The position numbers and the translations under genes were made by a program. A model generated the notes under the pieces. That model ran no database searches, was not told the DNA's origin, and saw only the letters and a program-made list of their open reading frames with translations. Positions 34,726 to 43,947 of a stretch of 64,000 nucleotides of DNA are shown here, one piece after another. The stretch is from Pseudomonas viridiflava (lineage in GTDB: Bacteria > Pseudomonadota > Gammaproteobacteria > Pseudomonadales > Pseudomonadaceae), in contig NZ_UTKY01000070.1 of assembly GCF_900583165.1 (NCBI RefSeq), positions 1 through 64,000 of the forward strand. Direction: 5' to 3'. The stretch's first letter is position 1, and every line of letters begins with the position of its first letter.

Positions 34726-35445
34726 ATGTTCAAACTGTTTGCCCTGGCGCTGACCTTGATCGCCAGCGTCGCTCATGCCGACGAGACGCTGCACACCGAT
34801 TTGGCTTTGTCTTACCTGGAGCAGACTCAGGGGGATGCGCGCAACGAGCCTCTGGTGATTTTCCTGCACGGGTTTGGCAGCAACGAGCAAGACCTGTTTG
34901 GCATCAAGGACGCGTTGCCGCCCTCCTGGACCTACCTGTCAGTGCGGGCGCCGATGCCCGTGGGCCCCAATGGCTATCGCTGGTTTACCAAGACGACAGG
35001 TGAGGACGAATACAACGGCGAGACCGCTGACCTGCAACGCAGCGCCCGGTTGATCGAAGACTTTGTGACCCAGGCCACTGCCAAGTACCACACCCAGAGT
35101 CATCGGGTATTCCTGGTTGGTTTTAGCCAGGGCGCGATCATGTCCTACGAGGTGGGGCTACGTAAGCCTGCGCTGGTACGTGGGATTGCGGCGTTGAGCG
35201 GCAGTGTGTTGCCGGTGTTGAAGGCTGAGCTTAAAGCGGATGCGTCACGGGAAGAACTGGCGATCTTTATCGGCCATGGCACCTTGGATCAAGCGCTGCC
35301 GTATGTTTCGGCCACCCGTGCGAACGACGTGTTGCTGGGGCTGGGGTTGAAGCCGGCCTTTCATGGGTATCCGGGAATGCCGCATACCGTCAGTGAGGCC
35401 GAGGTGCAGGACTTGAAAGCCTGGCTGGAGAAAAGCTTGAAGTGA
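34726..35445 (+). CDS. Periplasmic or secreted alpha/beta-hydrolase (carboxylesterase/phospholipase type)
   Basis: A signal peptide (MFKLFALALTLIASVAHA) precedes a 220-residue alpha/beta-hydrolase. The catalytic triad is visible as Ser134 in GFSQG, Asp188 in GHGTLDQ and His220 in GMPHTV, and FLHGFGSNEQDLF gives the oxyanion region. This is the pattern of small carboxylesterases related to the acyl-thioesterase/phospholipase group. Family members with this layout are mostly cytoplasmic, so the signal peptide is notable. The substrate is unknown. Confidence 0.85.
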   Translation: MFKLFALALTLIASVAHADETLHTDLALSYLEQTQGDARNEPLVIFLHGFGSNEQDLFGIKDALPPSWTYLSVRAPMPVGPNGYRWFTKTTGEDEYNGETADLQRSARLIEDFVTQATAKYHTQSHRVFLVGFSQGAIMSYEVGLRKPALVRGIAALSGSVLPVLKAELKADASREELAIFIGHGTLDQALPYVSATRANDVLLGLGLKPAFHGYPGMPHTVSEAEVQDLKAWLEKSLK

Positions 35446-35454
35446 GCGCGGTCA

Positions 35455-35486
35455 AATGTGGGAGGGGGCAAGCCCCCTCCCACATT
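35455..35486. repeat. REP hairpin between convergent genes
   Basis: A perfect 15-base stem (AATGTGGGAGGGGGC and complement) with a two-base loop lies ten bases after the esterase stop, facing the convergent gene that ends at 35510. It may end or stabilise both transcripts. Confidence 0.88.
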
Positions 35487-35509
35487 GGTCTTGTGCTGCT
35501 TGGGGGGAG

Positions 35510-36064
35510 TTATTTGCTGCCGGTAATCTGTTTTACCAACTCAGCATGGCCCTTCGCATCATCGCCCCGGGAAATCGCTTGGATCACCAGCATGCGGTTG
35601 CCCGAACCGCCCAGGAAGGTGCTGTTCAGCGTCTTGCCGCCGCCTTGGGTGGCGGTGCTGTCCACTTGGCGTAACCCCAGGCTTTTGAACGTCAGCTTCT
35701 TCTCGCTCTGCTTCTTGAAGTCCGGCAGGGCAGCACTCTGGTCCTTGACGAAACCGGCCACGGCACCGTCGAGGAACTGGGTATCGTTATCCCCGATGGC
35801 TACCCCATCGGTACGCACAGTTTCGGCGACGATAACCACACTTTTCGTGGTTTTATTGGCGTACAGCGTGCCCTGGGTCGCGGCGCTGGCATCTTCAGCC
35901 GCACTGACTGGCAGGGTGTCGGCGGCGTAGGCCTTGGGCAAGGCGAAGGTAAATTTGCCGCCCAGGGTGGAGATCGTCTGCGTTGTGGATTTAGTCGCGG
36001 CAAACGCGCTGCCGGCGGTTAGCGCTAGGGCCAGCAGGGCAGCGGTCTTGGTGAAAGTGGCCAT
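35510..36064 (-). CDS. Small secreted protein, DcrB-like
   Basis: Starting at 36064, with TTGGAG upstream, the 184-residue product has a signal peptide (MATFTKTAALLALALTAGSAFA). The domain that follows (LGGKFTFALPKAYAADTLPV ... NSTFLGGSGNRMLVIQAIS) resembles the DcrB group of periplasmic proteins in its strand pattern. No catalytic residues are evident. The longer frame starting at 36178 would precede the signal peptide and was not used. The family name is tentative. Confidence 0.6.
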   Translation of the reverse strand: MATFTKTAALLALALTAGSAFAATKSTTQTISTLGGKFTFALPKAYAADTLPVSAAEDASAATQGTLYANKTTKSVVIVAETVRTDGVAIGDNDTQFLDGAVAGFVKDQSAALPDFKKQSEKKLTFKSLGLRQVDSTATQGGGKTLNSTFLGGSGNRMLVIQAISRGDDAKGHAELVKQITGSK

Positions 36065-36137
36065 GAAGCGCTCCAAGGGATGAACGAAATTGCGGAACAT
36101 TCTGTCAGAAAACTCGCAAGATCGTTCACCTGTAGCC

Positions 36138-37946
36138 TCACACCTTGTCGGACTCTTCCTCAAGTCGGTCCATCTCAAACAGTCTCGCCAGTTCCGCGCG
36201 CGCTTCTTGTGCGGACTGCATCACCTTGGCCGCATCGTCGTACACCGCGTGTTGGGCGGCCAGCAGTTGCAGGTCGTGGTTCTTGAAACGGGTGATACGC
36301 GCATCGGCCTGGGCTTGCGTCAAACCGAGACCTACCAGGGTGCGACGGCTCATTTCCAGGCTGGAGTAGAAGGTCTCGCGCACTGGTGAAGCGTCGAGGT
36401 CCACCAGGCGGTGCACGTGCTGTCGGTTACGGGCGCGGGCGATGATCTTCATGTGCGGGTAGAGGTTGCGCACCAGCTCGGCGGTCTTGATGTTGATCTC
36501 GGGGTCGTCCATCGCGATCACGAAGAATTCCGCCTGATCGACCTTGGCCGCGTGCAGGATCTCAGGGCGTTGCGGGTCGCCGTAGAACACAGGCATACCG
36601 CCGAAGCTGCGGGTCAGCTCAATGGTTTCCACCGAGGTGTCCAGGGCGATAAACGAGATGTTTTGTGCGCGCAAAATACGCGCGACGATCTGGCCCATGC
36701 GGCCCATGCCGGCGATCACCACACGAGGGGCGTCGCTTTCGATGGTGCTGTATTCCTCGGGGATTTCCACCGGTTTCACCTTGGGCTTGAATAGCTTCGG
36801 GCACACCAGCAATAACAACGGGGTCACTGCCATGGACAACGTGATGGTCAGTACCAGCACGTCATAGAGGTGGGGTTCGAACAGGCCCTGATCGCGGCCG
36901 ATCTTGAACACCACGAAGGCAAATTCACCGCCTGCCGCCAACACCACGCCCAGGCGCAGGGCGCTTTCGCGATTGAGATCGCCCACCAAACGGCCCACTG
37001 CATACAGCAGGGGCAACTTCAAGCCGATCAGCAGGAGCGTCAGGCCGATCACCACCAGTGGCGTGCTGAGCAAAAGGCTGAGGTTGGCGCCCATGCCCAC
37101 GCTGATAAAGAACAGGCCCAGCAGCAGGCCCTTGAACGGCTCAATCTGGGATTCGAGTTCGTGGCGGTATTCCGAGTCCGCCAGCAGCAGCCCGGCGAGG
37201 AACGCGCCGAGGGCCATGGACACGCCCACCAGTTCCATCAGCCAGGCGGTGCCGATTACCACCAGCAAGGCGGTGGCAGTGGACACCTCCCGAAGCCCGG
37301 TCTTGGCGACGATGCGGAACACTGGCCGCAACAGGTAGCGCCCGCCGATGATCACCACGGCGATGCTGCCGAGGATTTGCAACACGTGCTGCAGGCCTTG
37401 GGCTTCAGTGGTCGGGTGATCACTGCCGGCCAGCAGCGGCACCATCGCGATCAAGGGGATCGCGGCGATGTCTTGAAACAGCAAAATGGCAAACGCCAAG
37501 CGACCGTGGGGCTGGTTCAGCTCTTTGCGCTCGGCCAGGCTTTGCAGGCCAAACGCGGTAGACGACAACGCCAGGCCCAGGCCCAGCACGATGGCGCTGT
37601 TCCACGCCTGGCCAAACAGCCATAACGCCACCACGCCCATCACCAGGCCGGTGAGCAACACTTGGGCGAGGCCCACGCCAAACACCGCCTTGCGCATCAC
37701 CCATAACCGCTTGGGTGACAGCTCCAGGCCGATGATAAACAGCAGTAACACCACACCCAGTTCAGAGAACTGCGCCACGCTTTGCGGGTTGCCCACCAGG
37801 CCCAGCACCGACGGGCCGATGATGACGCCGGCGAACAGATAGCCCAGCACCGCACCCAACTGCAGGCGCTTGGCCAGCGGCACGGTGAGTACGGCCGCGA
37901 GCAGGAACACTACGGCTGCTTGTAACAAATTGCCTTCATGGGGCAT
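36138..37946 (-). CDS. Kef-type K+/H+ antiporter with RCK domain
   Basis: The 602-residue protein has a 12-segment cation/proton antiporter domain (about 5-380, GAVLGYLFAGVIIGPSVLGL, FLLFIIGLELSP-type motif as LLLFIIGLELSPKRLW). A cytoplasmic NAD-binding RCK/TrkA-N domain follows (PRVVIAGMGRMGQIVARIL). This matches KefB/KefC, the glutathione-gated potassium efflux systems that acidify the cytosol during electrophile stress. The start at 37946 has GGAG upstream. No KefF/KefG oxidoreductase gene is adjacent. KefB versus KefC cannot be settled here. Confidence 0.88.
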   Translation of the reverse strand: MPHEGNLLQAAVVFLLAAVLTVPLAKRLQLGAVLGYLFAGVIIGPSVLGLVGNPQSVAQFSELGVVLLLFIIGLELSPKRLWVMRKAVFGVGLAQVLLTGLVMGVVALWLFGQAWNSAIVLGLGLALSSTAFGLQSLAERKELNQPHGRLAFAILLFQDIAAIPLIAMVPLLAGSDHPTTEAQGLQHVLQILGSIAVVIIGGRYLLRPVFRIVAKTGLREVSTATALLVVIGTAWLMELVGVSMALGAFLAGLLLADSEYRHELESQIEPFKGLLLGLFFISVGMGANLSLLLSTPLVVIGLTLLLIGLKLPLLYAVGRLVGDLNRESALRLGVVLAAGGEFAFVVFKIGRDQGLFEPHLYDVLVLTITLSMAVTPLLLLVCPKLFKPKVKPVEIPEEYSTIESDAPRVVIAGMGRMGQIVARILRAQNISFIALDTSVETIELTRSFGGMPVFYGDPQRPEILHAAKVDQAEFFVIAMDDPEINIKTAELVRNLYPHMKIIARARNRQHVHRLVDLDASPVRETFYSSLEMSRRTLVGLGLTQAQADARITRFKNHDLQLLAAQHAVYDDAAKVMQSAQEARAELARLFEMDRLEEESDKV

Positions 37947-38177
37947 TGGAAACTCCAGGATCTTCAAAACCAATCAACAGGCGAGTATTAGAGCGCTTTT
38001 TACATTTTGAAAATTGTGTTTTTGCTGCGCTTGGACGCGAGAGTGCGGGTTTTTTCAAGGGCTGTGACCCTTCAGCCATTAGGTCAGAAGGATGTTCAAA
38101 CAAATTCCCGGCGGTGGCGGGTGGAGCCTGCTCAATTCATCTTCTAGTTTTTAGGTTCTTGAATTTATATTCCTTGG

Positions 38178-38555
38178 ATGGCATATTTCATGAGCTGGGA
38201 AGTTGAATACACGGATGAATTCGGAGCTTGGTGGGAGGCGCTGGGAACAAAGGAGCAGATTTCAGTCTCCGCCAGCGTTGACCTGCTTGGGCTGTTGGGG
38301 CCAGGTTTGGGCTTTCCCCATAGCAGCGATATCAAAGGCTCCCGGCGTGGCAACCTGCGGGAACTGCGCATACAGCACGCAGGCCGGCCATATCGAGTGT
38401 TGTAAGCGTTTGATCCACGGCGATGCGCGTTATTGCTGATCGGTGGAGAAAAGACCGGACGACATCGATGGTATGAACAGCACGTCCCGATGGCAGAAAA
38501 GCTGTACGACGTGCATTTAGAGACATTGCGTAAAGAGGGCCGTCACCATGGCTAA
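38178..38555 (+). pseudogene. HigB/RelE-type toxin gene broken by one in-frame stop
   Basis: The frame encodes a phage-Gp49/HigB-like toxin: SWEVEYTDEFGAWWEAL, then IKGSRRGNLRELRIQHAGRP, YRVL. It stops at TAA 38403-38405. The same frame then continues AFDPRRCALLLIGGEKTG, RWYEQHVPMAEKLYDVHLET and ends at TAA 38553-38555, overlapping the antitoxin start by eight bases. Intact relatives read RVxYAFDPRR, so the stop replaces the conserved Tyr codon (TAT or TAC to TAA). No frameshift is needed. The true start may be ATG 38190. The toxin is therefore predicted to be inactive unless the stop is a sequencing error or is read through. Confidence 0.88.
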
Positions 38556-38853
38556 GAAATTCGCTGAACTTCAGGCTCGCATGACGCCGCAGGCGCGCAC
38601 CGAAGCCAAGCTGCTGTTTCAGCAACACCTCCAGGAAATGCCCCTGCATGAGCTGCGCAAGGCTCAGCAGTTGAGCCAGCAAAGCCTGGCCAAGGCGTTG
38701 AACATCAACCAGGCGGCCGTCTCCAAGATGGAGCGGCGCACCGATATGTACATCAGCACGTTGCGCGACTACATCCGTGCAATGGGCGGCGAGTTGGAGA
38801 TCATCGCGACGTTTCCCGATGGTCAGGTGAAGATCGATAACTTCGCTTGCTGA
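38548..38853 (+). CDS. HigA-type XRE antitoxin
   Basis: The 101-residue protein has a Cro/C1-type helix-turn-helix (about 45-90, LRKAQQLSQQSLAKALNINQ, AAVSKMERRTDMYISTLRDY). It closes a toxin-first operon of the HigBA kind, overlapping the toxin frame by eight bases. The antitoxin is intact although its toxin is interrupted, which is how such loci often decay. Its end overlaps the end of the convergent EamA gene by 53 bases. Confidence 0.88.
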   Translation: MAKKFAELQARMTPQARTEAKLLFQQHLQEMPLHELRKAQQLSQQSLAKALNINQAAVSKMERRTDMYISTLRDYIRAMGGELEIIATFPDGQVKIDNFAC

Positions 38854-39724
38854 GCGCCGCCCAGCCATTCGCAGGTCTGCGGTATAACCCCACCGCCAAC
38901 CCCGTGAGGATGATCGACATCGAGATCAGGTCTGGCGTCGAAACCTGTTCGCCGATGATCAGCATTGAGCTGGCGATGCCAAACACCGGGATCAGCAGCG
39001 ACAGCGGCGCCACAGTCGAAACAGGGTACGTCTTGAGCAGCGAGTTCCAGCCCCAATAGGCAAAGTGTGTAGCCAGGTAAACCTGGAACAGGATTGAGCC
39101 GATGGCCGTTGCATCAAGGCTGGCTGGCAGGCCTTGGAATACCGAGCTGCCGTGCATCCACCAGGCCATAAGGAACAGCGGAATCGGCGGGAACAGGCTG
39201 GCCCACACCATGAACGAGAAAATCTCCTTCACCCCTGATTTCTTGATGATGACGTTGCCGATGCTCCACGCCAGCGCACTGAGCACAATCAGCATGACGC
39301 CCAGCACGGCGTGGCTGCCGTTCTGGGTGACGATGATGCCCGATAGGCCGATCAAGGCCAGCCCGGCGCCGACCAGTTGTGCGTCACGCAGGTGTTCTTT
39401 AAACAACACGACGCCCCAGCCCAAGGTGAAAAACACGCTGAGTTGGATGATCAACGAGGCGATGCCAGGGCTGACGCCAGCCTGGATGCCATAGTTGATC
39501 ACGCCCCACATACCCAGCCCGAAAATCACGCCGTACGCAGCGACATAGCGAAAGGGCACGGCGGGGCGCTTGATGAAAAACACCAGCGGTAACGCGGCGA
39601 GCGCAAAGCGGATGCCCGTGAGCACAAACGGGTCGATGCCACGCAGGCCCAGTTTCGTGATGGGAAAATTCAGCCCCCACACCAAAGTGACGAGTACGGC
39701 GAGTGCCAGGTGTTTTTTCAGCAT
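38801..39724 (-). CDS. EamA-family (DMT) transporter
   Basis: Starting at 39724 (AAGGGAC upstream), the 307-residue protein has ten predicted membrane segments in two EamA repeats (LVTLVWGLNFPITKLGLRGI and SALAWSIGNVIIKKSGVK). EamA proteins of this type often export amino acids or metabolites. The AraC gene starts 103 bases away on the opposite strand and is the likely regulator. The 3' end overlaps that of the antitoxin gene. A longer reading to 40069 is not supported because it covers the AraC gene. Confidence 0.88.
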   Translation of the reverse strand: MLKKHLALAVLVTLVWGLNFPITKLGLRGIDPFVLTGIRFALAALPLVFFIKRPAVPFRYVAAYGVIFGLGMWGVINYGIQAGVSPGIASLIIQLSVFFTLGWGVVLFKEHLRDAQLVGAGLALIGLSGIIVTQNGSHAVLGVMLIVLSALAWSIGNVIIKKSGVKEIFSFMVWASLFPPIPLFLMAWWMHGSSVFQGLPASLDATAIGSILFQVYLATHFAYWGWNSLLKTYPVSTVAPLSLLIPVFGIASSMLIIGEQVSTPDLISMSIILTGLAVGLYRRPANGWAALSKRSYRSSPDHRETSR

Positions 39725-39827
39725 GGTCAGTCCCTTGAGCAAGCAGTCAGATTCGAAGGGGCTGAGGTTAATGCGTAAAGCGATGGCCCGCTTGCTATGC
39801 CAGGTCATAGTTTGACAATATCGGGCC

Positions 39828-40610
39828 ATGATCCCGACTTTTGCACCTGATGACCCCACCGCACGGGTAACGCTGCGCGAATATGCGTCCGGCACCGTGT
39901 TTGCGCGCCACACCCATGAACGCGGGCAGTTCGCGTATGCCTCCACCGGCGCGTTGAAGATGTACACCGACCTGGGTAATTGGGTCGTACCGCCGCAGCG
40001 CGCAATTTGGGTACCCAGTGGCGTACCCCATGAAATGCATATGCGCGGTGATGTGGTGATGCTCAACACCTATCTCGATGACGCCGCCGCCCGGAGCGCT
40101 GGTTTGCAGGCACACTGCCAAGTATTCGAGGTGTCACCGTTGCTCAGGCATTTGCTGGAAGCAGCGTTGATGATCGAGCCGCAAGCGCCGTTGAGTGTTC
40201 GGCAGCAATGTGTATTGACGTTGTTGATCGATGAAATCGGCGCCATGCCTGAGTTACCGCTCAGCGCGCCACTGCCAACCGAACCTCGTCTGGCCCGCGC
40301 CTGCCAGCGGTTCCTGGATGCCCCTACTCAAACCCTGTCACTCGATACGATGGCGCAATGGTCGAGCATGAGCCGGCGCACTTTTACCCGTCAGTTCCTT
40401 GAGCATACCGGCATGACGTTCGTTGCCTGGCGTCAACAAGTTTGTCTACTGGAGGCCACTGCGCGGCTCAGCCATGGCGCGTCCATCACTGAGGTGGCGT
40501 TGGCCTTGGGTTTCAGCAGTTCCAGTGCCTTTACCTCGGTGTTTAGGCGCAACTTGGGGGACTCTCCGGCACGCTACCTGGCTAAATCCAAGGCAGCCTC
40601 GCTGTTCTGA
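39828..40610 (+). CDS. AraC-family regulator divergent from the EamA transporter
   Basis: The 260-residue protein has an N-terminal cupin-like sensing domain (HTHERGQFAYASTGALKM, WVPSGVPHEMHM) and a C-terminal pair of helix-turn-helix motifs (about 170-255, TMAQWSSMSRRTFTRQFLEH, ITEVALALGFSSSSAFTSVF). AraC proteins of this cupin class typically activate a neighbouring exporter gene. It is divergent from the EamA transporter with a 103-base shared promoter region. Confidence 0.9.
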   Translation: MIPTFAPDDPTARVTLREYASGTVFARHTHERGQFAYASTGALKMYTDLGNWVVPPQRAIWVPSGVPHEMHMRGDVVMLNTYLDDAAARSAGLQAHCQVFEVSPLLRHLLEAALMIEPQAPLSVRQQCVLTLLIDEIGAMPELPLSAPLPTEPRLARACQRFLDAPTQTLSLDTMAQWSSMSRRTFTRQFLEHTGMTFVAWRQQVCLLEATARLSHGASITEVALALGFSSSSAFTSVFRRNLGDSPARYLAKSKAASLF

Positions 40611-40653
40611 TTTGTTACTATCGCCGTCCTTCGTCACCAGGAGTCATCGCCCC

Positions 40654-42210
40654 ATGCAACACCAGTGGGATGAAATGCACCGCACCCGCAAGCCCACGTT
40701 CGTACTGTGTGGTGAACCCCAAGGGGATGTGCTCAATCTCTATGTTCACGGTTATTCGGCGTTCTTCAACCGCCAGCAACTGGGCAACTTCAAGGAGCAG
40801 TTGGCGGGCATCGAAGGTTCGACCAACCTGATGTTGTTCTGGCCTGCGGGGCATTTCCTGGAAAATCTGTTTGCGCCCTTCAAGGATGTGATGGGGGCGA
40901 TGCTCGGCGGCGGTAGCCTGGGCGCGGCGACGGTGGGGGTAGGCAAGGCCATTGCGTACTTTCTCGACCACTATAAAAGCGTCGAAGCACGGGTGGATGA
41001 GGTGGCCCGCAGTTTGCTGCCAGAGCTGGCCAGTTACCTGCACGGCGAATCCCTGGAGGTGCGCCGCATCAACCTGATCGGCCATTCCCTGGGCGCGCGG
41101 ATTCTGGTCAAAAGCCTGTTGGCCAACCCCGACACCGCCCGAGAGCTGCCGTTGGACAATCTGCTGTTGATGGGCGGCGCGATCTGTACATCAAGCCCTT
41201 GGGATGAGGTATCGGCACCGCTCAAGGGCCGGGTGATCAACTGCCATTCCAGTAAGGATTGGGCGCTGGCGATGAAACCGGACACCGAGCGCTGTATTGG
41301 CCGTTATGCGATCCCGCTGACACCGGCGTTGAAGGCCAAGGTCACCAATGTGCATCTGGCATCATTTGATCACGCGGCCTATTGGCCGCAATTGCAGACG
41401 GTGGTGCAGTACACCGACCTGTTGCACGAGCGGCGCGGCATGATCCGTTCTGATCAGCGCAGCGCAGAGGTGCGCTTTGCCGAAGAGGACGCGGAGTTGT
41501 TCCCGGCCTTGGTTCAGGCGCGGCCGGAAGAGTTGAAGTTTCTCGCCGAACTCATGGCGCAGAAACGCAGTACATCCATAGACGCCAACGTTCGCGAGCC
41601 GCTCAAGCTCGCTATCGAGTTACAGCGCATGGGCGGCGACAGCTTTATGAACCTGGCCCGTGGGCATGGCGTGAGTTACCGCCAGATCGCGGAGGATGTG
41701 GCGCAGCGGCTGGGGATCAAATTCGGCGAGCCTATGGAAACCGTGGTTTTGGCAGACCTGGAAGCCCAGGTCGCAGAGAAACTCATCGAGCAGTACAAGG
41801 ACAAGCTCAGTAACGCCGATCGGCGAGTATTCGACGCTGAACTCAAGGCTGCAGCGCAGAAAGAGCAGGGGCTGTTCAACCGGTTCGATGTGGGCCGCTC
41901 GGCCACCACCGCACTGAGCGGCACCGCGTTGGCAGGCCTCACCGGGTTTATGCTGCGGCGCGGCGCGGCTACTGCGATTCCGGTGGTAGGCCAGGCACTG
42001 GCGGCGGCGATGTTGCTGTTCAGCGGAGTGCGCGCGTTTTCGGGCCCGGCTTACTCGATTACGACCTTGGCAGTGTTGGTAGTCGGCGTGATTCGCCAAC
42101 GTATGGAGCGCGAGGCGCTGAACCAGGAGATGGACCTGGTGGTGCAAGTGGTGGAAGCATTCGATCTGCCGCGTGACACGGTAATGCGCACGGTTGCGTC
42201 CGACTGCTAA
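40654..42210 (+). CDS. DUF726-type alpha/beta-hydrolase with C-terminal YaaW-like membrane region
   Basis: AGGAG lies upstream of ATG 40654. The 518-residue protein has an alpha/beta-hydrolase N-terminus (NLYVHGYSAFFNRQQLGNFK; nucleophile Ser145 in LIGHSLGAR) of the DUF726 type. Its C-terminal half resembles the YaaW/ubiquinol-cytochrome chaperone-like family (DRRVFDAELKAAAQKEQGLF, a Gly/Ala-rich hydrophobic stretch at about 415-470). The two parts are normally separate proteins. The substrate is unknown; membrane-linked lipase activity is possible. The frame extends upstream into the AraC gene, but that part is a shadow. Confidence 0.75.
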   Translation: MQHQWDEMHRTRKPTFVLCGEPQGDVLNLYVHGYSAFFNRQQLGNFKEQLAGIEGSTNLMLFWPAGHFLENLFAPFKDVMGAMLGGGSLGAATVGVGKAIAYFLDHYKSVEARVDEVARSLLPELASYLHGESLEVRRINLIGHSLGARILVKSLLANPDTARELPLDNLLLMGGAICTSSPWDEVSAPLKGRVINCHSSKDWALAMKPDTERCIGRYAIPLTPALKAKVTNVHLASFDHAAYWPQLQTVVQYTDLLHERRGMIRSDQRSAEVRFAEEDAELFPALVQARPEELKFLAELMAQKRSTSIDANVREPLKLAIELQRMGGDSFMNLARGHGVSYRQIAEDVAQRLGIKFGEPMETVVLADLEAQVAEKLIEQYKDKLSNADRRVFDAELKAAAQKEQGLFNRFDVGRSATTALSGTALAGLTGFMLRRGAATAIPVVGQALAAAMLLFSGVRAFSGPAYSITTLAVLVVGVIRQRMEREALNQEMDLVVQVVEAFDLPRDTVMRTVASDC

Positions 42211-42248
42211 GCTGCGCGCTTATCAAGTGTGTTTGCCTGGGATACCGC

Positions 42249-43568
42249 GTGAAATTCAGCCTGCCGAAAATCGCTACCGCTCCGTTCTGCCCGCCGGAAG
42301 TGGCGGGCTCCGTCGCCGTTGACCCCAAGGCTTCATTTTTCAAGCGCGCGCTGATGTTCGCCGGCCCCGGCCTGTTGATCTCCATCGGCTACATGGACCC
42401 GGGCAACTGGGCCACAGCCATCGAGGCCGGCTCGCGCTACGGCTACAACTTGTTATTTGTCGTGCTGCTCGCCAGCCTAGCGGGGATGGCGGTGCAGTGC
42501 CTGTGTTCGCGGTTGGGCATTGCCACCGGCAAGGACCTGGCTCAACTGTGCCGCGAACGCTACAGCAAGCGATCGGCGCGTACCCAATGGCTGCTGGCGG
42601 AAATTTCCATCATTGCCACTGACCTGGCCGAAGTGCTCGGTTGCGCCTTGGCCTTTCACTTGTTGCTCGGCGTGTCGCTGACCACTGGCATTGTGATCAC
42701 CGCGTTCGACACGTTACTGATTTTGGCCCTGCAAAACCGTGGTTTCCGCCGCCTCGAAGCGATCATGTTGGCGCTGGTGGCGACCATCGGTGTGTGTTTC
42801 TTTATCGAACTGGTGCTGATCAAGCCCTATTGGCCGGATGTGCTCAGTGGTTTTACCCCCTCACTGTCAGCCATCAGCGATGCCGCGCCGCTGTACCTGG
42901 CCATCGGCATCCTTGGCGCGACGGTGATGCCCCATAACCTCTACCTGCACACCTCTATTGTGCAGACCCGCATGATCGGCAAGGACCTGGCCAGCAAACA
43001 GGACGCCGTCAAGCTGGCGCGCATCGACACCATCGGCTCCCTGGCCTTGGCCTTGCTGGTCAACGCCGCGATCCTGGTGCTGGCAGCGGCCGCATTCCAT
43101 AACACCGGCCACGCTGATGTGGTGGAGATCCAGGACGCCTACCACCTGCTCGACCCGCTGGTAGGCGGTGCGTTTGCCAGCATCCTGTTCGGGGTTGCCC
43201 TGTTGGCCTCCGGCCAAAGCTCGACATTCACCGGCACCATCGCTGGGCAGGTGATCATGGAGGGTTACCTCAACCTGCGCATTCCTTGCTGGCAGCGCCG
43301 TTTGATTACCCGCGGGCTGGCGCTGATCCCGGCGTTCTTGGGCGTGTGGCTCATGGGCGACGATGCCATCGGTAAACTGCTGATCCTCAGCCAAGTGGTA
43401 CTCAGCCTGCAGTTGCCGTTTGCGCTGTACCCGCTGATTCGCATGACCGGCGATGAACAACTGATGGGGCCGTTTGTGAACCGGCTGCCGACGAGGGTGT
43501 TGGCGTGGTTTCTGTTTGCGGTGATCAGTGGGGCGAATGCGTGGTTGATTGGGCAGTGGGTTTTTTAA
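42249..43568 (+). CDS. mntH: Nramp-type Mn2+/divalent metal transporter MntH
   Basis: The 439-residue protein has 11 membrane segments and the Nramp metal site: D50-P-G-N53 in GYMDPGNWAT on segment 1 and GATVMPHNLYLHTS on segment 6. It imports Mn2+ or Fe2+ with protons. The start is GTG. It lies 38 bases after the hydrolase gene. No clear MntR or Fur box was identified by eye in the short upstream gap. Confidence 0.93.
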   Translation: MKFSLPKIATAPFCPPEVAGSVAVDPKASFFKRALMFAGPGLLISIGYMDPGNWATAIEAGSRYGYNLLFVVLLASLAGMAVQCLCSRLGIATGKDLAQLCRERYSKRSARTQWLLAEISIIATDLAEVLGCALAFHLLLGVSLTTGIVITAFDTLLILALQNRGFRRLEAIMLALVATIGVCFFIELVLIKPYWPDVLSGFTPSLSAISDAAPLYLAIGILGATVMPHNLYLHTSIVQTRMIGKDLASKQDAVKLARIDTIGSLALALLVNAAILVLAAAAFHNTGHADVVEIQDAYHLLDPLVGGAFASILFGVALLASGQSSTFTGTIAGQVIMEGYLNLRIPCWQRRLITRGLALIPAFLGVWLMGDDAIGKLLILSQVVLSLQLPFALYPLIRMTGDEQLMGPFVNRLPTRVLAWFLFAVISGANAWLIGQWVF

Positions 43569-43569
43569 A

Positions 43570-43947
43570 TCAGACCAGGATCGCCAACGGCGTGTATTGG
43601 GCGATCTGCGAATCGGCTGTTATCAGCCGCATAGGTTCGTTCAAAGCCACCGTAATGATGAGTCGATCAAACGGGTCCTTGTGGTGATGCTCAAGGTCTT
43701 TCACCGCTATAGCGTGTTCTGTTGTAATGGGTAGTTCGACAAAACCGGCGTCCCTGCAATATTCACGTGTTCTGTCCAGATCAATATTGAGTTTCCCCAA
43801 GCTGACTTTAATGGCCATTTCCCAGAATGTTGCCGCACTGATGCAGATTTCTGCAGCATCTTCGATAAGCGTTTGAGCTTTCCTGGATAATTTAGGGTCG
43901 TCAGTCAGTGCCCAAAGCAGGATATGGGTATCCAGCAGTATCCTCAT
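43570..43947 (-). CDS. VapC-type PIN-domain toxin
   Basis: The 125-residue protein has the PIN nuclease residues: Asp6 in LLDTHILLWAL, Glu in FWEMAIKVSLG, Asp in DPFDRLI and Asp in LITADSQI. Such toxins cut tRNA or rRNA. It follows its antitoxin with a four-base overlap (ATGA at 43944-43947). The mntH stop codon is one base away on the opposite strand. All catalytic residues appear present, so it may be functional. Confidence 0.9.
   Translation of the reverse strand: MRILLDTHILLWALTDDPKLSRKAQTLIEDAAEICISAATFWEMAIKVSLGKLNIDLDRTREYCRDAGFVELPITTEHAIAVKDLEHHHKDPFDRLIITVALNEPMRLITADSQIAQYTPLAILV

Noticed and set aside
39725..40069. Longer start for the EamA transporter
   Set aside because: It would run over the divergent AraC gene, and the ATG at 39724 begins a normal first membrane segment.
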